Positions 60,129 to 64,000 of a DNA stretch of 64,000 nt are shown one piece after another; the first letter of the stretch is position 1, and every line of letters begins with the position of its first letter. Position numbers and translations under genes: made by a program. The DNA is from Dyella silvatica. GTDB taxonomy: Bacteria; Pseudomonadota; Gammaproteobacteria; Xanthomonadales; Rhodanobacteraceae. Under the pieces are notes generated by a model. It did no database searches. It saw nothing but the letters and a program-made list of their open reading frames with translations, and was not told the origin of the DNA. The stretch covers positions 40,455 through 104,454 of the forward strand of contig NZ_JAPDPE010000003.1 in the NCBI RefSeq assembly GCF_026283955.1. The letters run 5' to 3'.

Positions 60129-62798
60129 ATGAATAAGCATTCCACCCAGACCGTTGCAAGCAAGGCGGCCGGCAAGGGCGCACCCGCCCCGGTTCGTATT
60201 GCCGTGGCGATGGAGGCGTTCCGTCATAACGAGGCGCTGTTGGCCGCGCTCGATACCAGCGTCGCCGGCCTCAATGAGGAGCAAATCGCCGAGCGGCTGG
60301 ACCGCGACGGTTTGAACGAGGTATCGCACGAGAAGCCGCCGCACTGGACGCTGCAGCTACTGCATGCTTTCAAGAACCCGTTCATCGTGGTGTTGCTGGT
60401 ACTGGCGGGCGTGCAGCTGGCGACCGATCACACGAATCTGACCGGGCCGACGATTATCTCGGCGATGGTGTTGATCAGCGTGCTGCTGAGCTTCAGCCAG
60501 GAATACCGTTCGTCCAAGGCGGCCGAGAAACTGAAGGCGATGGTGCGCAATACCGCCACGGTGACACGACGGGCCTCGGACGGCCATAGCGAGCGCATCG
60601 AAGTGCCGGTGGCCGAGCTGGTGGTCGGTGACATCGTGCACCTGGCGGCCGGCGACATGGTGCCGGCCGATCTGCGTCTGCTAAGCGCGAAAGACTTGTT
60701 TATCAGTCAGGCCATTCTCACCGGCGAATCGCTGCCGGTGGAGAAGTCGGCACCGCTGCGCGGGCCGGCCAACGACGAGGCGGCCGAGCAAAGCGCACTG
60801 GATAACCCGCTAGACCTGAGCACCGTCTGCTACATGGGCACCAACGCGGTCAGCGGCACCGCCACCGCGGTGATCGTGGCCACCGGTCCGCGCAGCTATC
60901 TGGGTTCGCTGGCGCGTACGGTGGTGGGGCAGCGGGTGCAGACCAGCTTCGATCGCGGCGTCAAAAGCGTCAGCTGGCTGTTGATCCGCTTTATGGCGGT
61001 GATGGTACCGATCGTCTTCGTCATCAACGGCCTGGACAAGCACGACTGGGTGCAGGCGTTCCTGTTTGCGTTGTCGGTGGCAGTCGGTCTGACGCCGGAA
61101 ATGCTGCCGCTGATCGTGACCGCGAACCTGGCCAAGGGCGCTATCGCGATGTCGCGCCGCAAAGTGGTGGTGAAGCGCCTCAATGCGATTCAGAACTTCG
61201 GCGCGATGGACGTGCTGTGCACCGACAAGACCGGCACGCTGACGCTGGACAAGATCGTGCTGGAGCGGCACCTCGACCTGTACGGCGAAGAGTCCGACGA
61301 GGCGCTGGAATACGGTTACCTCAACAGCCGTTTTCAGACCGGCCTGAAAAACCTGATGGACAAGGCGGTGCTATCGCATCGCGACTTGGAGCCCACCGCC
61401 GCGCATTACCGCATCGTCGACGAGATCCCGTTCGACTTCCAGCGCCGGCGCATGTCAGTGGTGGTGGCCAATGGCGATGGTCACGAGCTGCTGGTGTGCA
61501 AGGGCGCGGTCGAGGAAATGCTGTCGATCTGTGCCTACGCCAAGGCTGGCGACGAGATTCTGCCGATGGACGAGGCGCAGCGCGCCGACATCAAGGCGAT
61601 GACCCGTCACCTCAACGAGGACGGCCTGCGCGTGCTGGTGGTGGCGATCAAGCGCCAGGCGCCGGCTGATCGCGCCTATGGCGTTGCTGACGAAACCGAT
61701 CTGATCGCCGTTGGCTGCCTGGCCTTCCTCGATCCGCCGAAGGACACCGCCGGCACCGCCATCGCTGCGCTGAATCACCATGGCGTGGAAGTGAAGGTGA
61801 TTACCGGCGACAACGAGGCGGTCACTCGCAAGATCTGCCGCGAGGTTGGGCTTAACGTCGAGCATTCGGCGCAGGGCAAGCACATCGAGCCGCTGGACGA
61901 CGCCGAGCTGGACGAGCTGGTCAAGCGCACCACGGTGTTTGCCAAGATGTCGCCGCTGCAGAAGGCACGCGTGGTGAAGTCACTGCAGCGCCAGGGCCAC
62001 ACCGTCGGCTTTCTCGGCGACGGCATCAATGACGCGCCGGCATTGCGCGAGGCGGACGTGGGCATTTCGGTGGATACGGCCACCGATATCGCCAAGGAGT
62101 CGGCCGACATCATCTTGCTCGAAAAGAATCTCATGGTGCTTGAAGAGGGGGTGATCGAAGGGCGCATCACCTTCGGCAACATCATCAAGTACATCAAGAT
62201 GACCGCCAGTTCTAACTTCGGCAACATGTTCTCGGTGCTGGTGGCGAGCGCGTTCCTGCCGTTCCTGCCGATGCTGCCGCTGCAATTGCTGGTGCTCGAC
62301 CTGCTGTATCACGTTTCGCAGTTGTCGATTCCGTTCGATCGCATGGACGAGGAATACCTGCGCAAGCCGCGTAAGTGGGACGCCAGCGATATCGGTCGTT
62401 TCATGGTGTGGATTGGTCCGGTCAGCTCGATTTTCGATATCACGACGTATCTGTTGCTGTGGCATGTGTTCGGCGCCAACTCACCCGACCATCAGGCGTT
62501 TTTCCAGACCGGCTGGTTTGTCGAGAGCTTGCTGACCCAGACCTTGATCGTGCACATGATCCGTACCCGCAAGATCCCGTTCCTGCAAAGCATCGCGGCC
62601 GCGCCGGTACTGGCCTTGACCGCCGCCGCCATTGTGATCGGTATCTTCTTGCCCTTCACCGGGCTGGGCGCGAAATTCGGCATGGTGGCGTTGCCGCCGG
62701 TGTACTTCGCCTGGGTGGCGCTAACCGTGTTCACCTACTGCGTGCTGACCCAACTAGTAAAGCTGATCTACATTCGCCGGTACGGACGCTGGCTGTAA
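60129..62798 (+). CDS. mgtA: Magnesium-translocating P-type ATPase
   Basis: 889 residues from ATG 60129. Actuator LTGESLPVEKS, TM4 GLTPEMLPLI (Mg-type), phosphorylation DKTGTLT, hinge GDGINDAP, and about ten TM helices. P3-type ATPase, importing Mg2+ (or Ni2+). In other bacteria it is controlled by an mRNA leader or PhoP; here a 177-base spacer and a structured leader lie upstream. An in-frame upstream ATG at 60063 is less likely. No MgtC gene is nearby. Confidence 0.96.
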   Translation: MNKHSTQTVASKAAGKGAPAPVRIAVAMEAFRHNEALLAALDTSVAGLNEEQIAERLDRDGLNEVSHEKPPHWTLQLLHAFKNPFIVVLLVLAGVQLATDHTNLTGPTIISAMVLISVLLSFSQEYRSSKAAEKLKAMVRNTATVTRRASDGHSERIEVPVAELVVGDIVHLAAGDMVPADLRLLSAKDLFISQAILTGESLPVEKSAPLRGPANDEAAEQSALDNPLDLSTVCYMGTNAVSGTATAVIVATGPRSYLGSLARTVVGQRVQTSFDRGVKSVSWLLIRFMAVMVPIVFVINGLDKHDWVQAFLFALSVAVGLTPEMLPLIVTANLAKGAIAMSRRKVVVKRLNAIQNFGAMDVLCTDKTGTLTLDKIVLERHLDLYGEESDEALEYGYLNSRFQTGLKNLMDKAVLSHRDLEPTAAHYRIVDEIPFDFQRRRMSVVVANGDGHELLVCKGAVEEMLSICAYAKAGDEILPMDEAQRADIKAMTRHLNEDGLRVLVVAIKRQAPADRAYGVADETDLIAVGCLAFLDPPKDTAGTAIAALNHHGVEVKVITGDNEAVTRKICREVGLNVEHSAQGKHIEPLDDAELDELVKRTTVFAKMSPLQKARVVKSLQRQGHTVGFLGDGINDAPALREADVGISVDTATDIAKESADIILLEKNLMVLEEGVIEGRITFGNIIKYIKMTASSNFGNMFSVLVASAFLPFLPMLPLQLLVLDLLYHVSQLSIPFDRMDEEYLRKPRKWDASDIGRFMVWIGPVSSIFDITTYLLLWHVFGANSPDHQAFFQTGWFVESLLTQTLIVHMIRTRKIPFLQSIAAAPVLALTAAAIVIGIFLPFTGLGAKFGMVALPPVYFAWVALTVFTYCVLTQLVKLIYIRRYGRWL

Positions 62799-62804
62799 CG
62801 TCAG

Positions 62805-62839
62805 CCCGCTTCCCCATGGCCATTGCTTGGGGGAGCGGG
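62805..62839 (+). terminator. Hairpin after mgtA
   Basis: CCCGCTTCCCC (62805-62815) pairs with GGGGGAGCGGG (62829-62839) with one U-G pair. No T-run follows, so termination is uncertain. Confidence 0.4.
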
Positions 62840-62977
62840 TCGAGGCAGGGCCGTCGTGTGGCTTCGCTGCATAGGAGCGTAGATCGAGCAGTACTCCCGC
62901 AGGCGGCCGTCTATTCCAGCGATCTCTCACATGGAGAGGCTGGAAGATAGATAGCCAATATTTATCTGGAGCTGGAT

Positions 62978-64000
62978 ATGAAAGGCACGTTCGCCTTACT
63001 CGACATTGCCGGCTACGTCGCCCTTTTGTTGTGGGGCACGCATATGGTTACCAGCGGCGTGTTGCGTGGTTATGGCAGCGCGTTGCGCCGTTGGCTGGGC
63101 CGTTATCTCGGTCGGCGCCCGGCTGCCTTTGCTTTCGGCGTGTGCATTACCGCCGTGCTGCAGAGCAGTACCGCTACCGGCTTGATGGCGGCTTCGTTCG
63201 CGGCCAGCGGTTTTCTTGGCCTGGCACCAGGGCTGGCGGTGATGCTGGGCGCCAATGTCGGTACCACCTTGATCGTGCAGGTGATGTCGTTCGACATCTC
63301 GGTGATTGCGCCGGTATTGATCCTGCTGGGCTTTGTGGTGCATCGGCGCAGCGACGACGCTCGCTATGAAAATCTCGGCCGGGTGGCGATCGGCCTCGGC
63401 CTGATGCTGCTCTCCCTGCATTTACTGGTGCTTTCGCTGGCGCCGGTAGAAAGTGCGCAGGCCTTGCATGCGGTACTGCAAAGCCTGGCCGGCGAGCCGG
63501 TGCTGGCAGTGCTGGTGGCGGCGTTGCTGTCGTGGGCCTGCCATTCCAGCGTGGCGATGGTGCTGCTGATCGTCTCGCTGGCCAATGCCGGTGTCATCAA
63601 TGCGCCGGGTGCGCTGGCCCTGGTCCTGGGCGCCAACCTCGGTGCCACGTTGCCGGCATTGTTCGATGCCAATAGTGCGGTGGCCCGCCGCCTGCCCTTG
63701 GGCAACCTGCTGGTGCGCTTGTTTGGCTGCATTGTCTGCCTGCCGTTGCTGCCGCTGATCGCTGGCTGGATGACCCCGCTGGGTGCCTCGCCCGCGCGCA
63801 TCGTGGTGAATTTCCACACCGCATTTAATCTGGCCCTGGCGCTGGTGTTCATCCTGCCGGTAGAGCGTTTGGCGCGGTTGCTGGTGCGGCTATTGCCGGA
63901 GCCGCCGCAGCCGTCCGATCCCGGCGTGCCGCAGTACCTCGACGAGGCGGCGCTGGATACGGCCAATGTGGCGTTGGCCAATGCCGCGCGCGAGTCCATG
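62978..64000 (+). CDS. Na/Pi cotransporter family protein (cut by window end)
   Basis: 341 residues read from ATG 62978 (GGAG site) to the window edge, still open. Pfam Na_Pi_cotrans type: two repeats with VLQSSTATGLMAASF and CHSSVAMVLLIVSL, and GANVGTTLIVQ and GANLGATLPAL after each. About eight TM helices. Imports or exports phosphate with Na+; a C-terminal PhoU-like domain may follow beyond the edge. It ends past the window. Confidence 0.92.
   Translation, partial: MKGTFALLDIAGYVALLLWGTHMVTSGVLRGYGSALRRWLGRYLGRRPAAFAFGVCITAVLQSSTATGLMAASFAASGFLGLAPGLAVMLGANVGTTLIVQVMSFDISVIAPVLILLGFVVHRRSDDARYENLGRVAIGLGLMLLSLHLLVLSLAPVESAQALHAVLQSLAGEPVLAVLVAALLSWACHSSVAMVLLIVSLANAGVINAPGALALVLGANLGATLPALFDANSAVARRLPLGNLLVRLFGCIVCLPLLPLIAGWMTPLGASPARIVVNFHTAFNLALALVFILPVERLARLLVRLLPEPPQPSDPGVPQYLDEAALDTANVALANAARESM

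Overview
The window is GC-rich, densely coded chromosomal DNA of a gammaproteobacterium. Gene order and protein types (DUF2244-coxB-coxA-coxC followed by a DUF2909/SURF1/ctaA/ctaB block, an rpmB-rpmG pair, secB-gpsA, PutA without a DNA-binding domain, paired GH1 beta-glucosidases, an S53 protease) suggest the Lysobacterales (Xanthomonadales), probably a Rhodanobacteraceae-like organism such as Dyella or Rhodanobacter. That placement is inference from content only. No rRNA, tRNA, CRISPR array, transposase or phage gene was seen, so this reads as core chromosome with small accessory patches.

Layout. 1-3.2 kb: minus-strand operon for a Gld-type ABC exporter (ATPase, permease, GldG-like protein, DUF4340 protein cut by the window edge). 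3.3-10.5 kb: fatty-acid desaturase, rpmB-rpmG, secB-gpsA, and a SNF2-family helicase. 10.5-17.5 kb: a lipoprotein, a HAD phosphatase, a small membrane protein, then a sugar module (glucokinase plus GH1 beta-glucosidase facing a sugar-ABC ATPase across a perfect LacI-type operator) and a secreted-type S53 peptidase. 17.6-24.3 kb: hemB; a LytS-type kinase coupled to a LytTR response regulator that is fused in frame to an acyltransferase-3 membrane domain; and a LysR divergon controlling CMD, DUF4865 and tautomerase genes. 24.4-31.6 kb: a KefB-type antiporter, two tandem GT9 glycosyltransferase paralogues, a YfaP/TPR secreted protein, a small orphan, and a polysaccharide deacetylase. 31.6-41.3 kb: a hairpin repeat element, a 1159-residue membrane-anchored ankyrin protein, YcgL, FadL, a beta-helix/diheme-cytochrome lipoprotein pair and an AraC regulator. 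41.5-47.5 kb: a second GH1 with an MFS sugar transporter, and putA. 47.6-57.1 kb: a DUF3829 lipoprotein and the cytochrome aa3 oxidase region. 57.1-64 kb: an amidohydrolase/radical-SAM operon, a structured leader with a small gene, mgtA, and a Na/Pi cotransporter cut by the window end.

The most notable signals are these. (1) coxA is broken: about 104 bp are missing out of frame, removing transmembrane helix II, and no ctaG lies in the cluster. (2) The radical SAM/SPASM-like enzyme at 58.2-59.2 kb ends in five evenly spaced Cys-x-Pro-Glu motifs and is co-transcribed with an amidohydrolase. (3) The LytTR regulator and acyltransferase are fused. (4) A promoter and about 225 nt of structured leader, with a possibly sequestered ribosome site, precede a small His-rich protein and mgtA. 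(5) Two tandem GT9 paralogues share a near-identical block, yet one has lost about 21 internal residues.

Functionally the window links beta-glucoside and oligosaccharide use (two GH1 enzymes, glucokinase, transport), aerobic respiration (aa3 oxidase, heme A synthesis, proline oxidation, hemB), envelope work (desaturase, GT9 enzymes, deacetylase, FadL) and cation homeostasis (KefB, MgtA).
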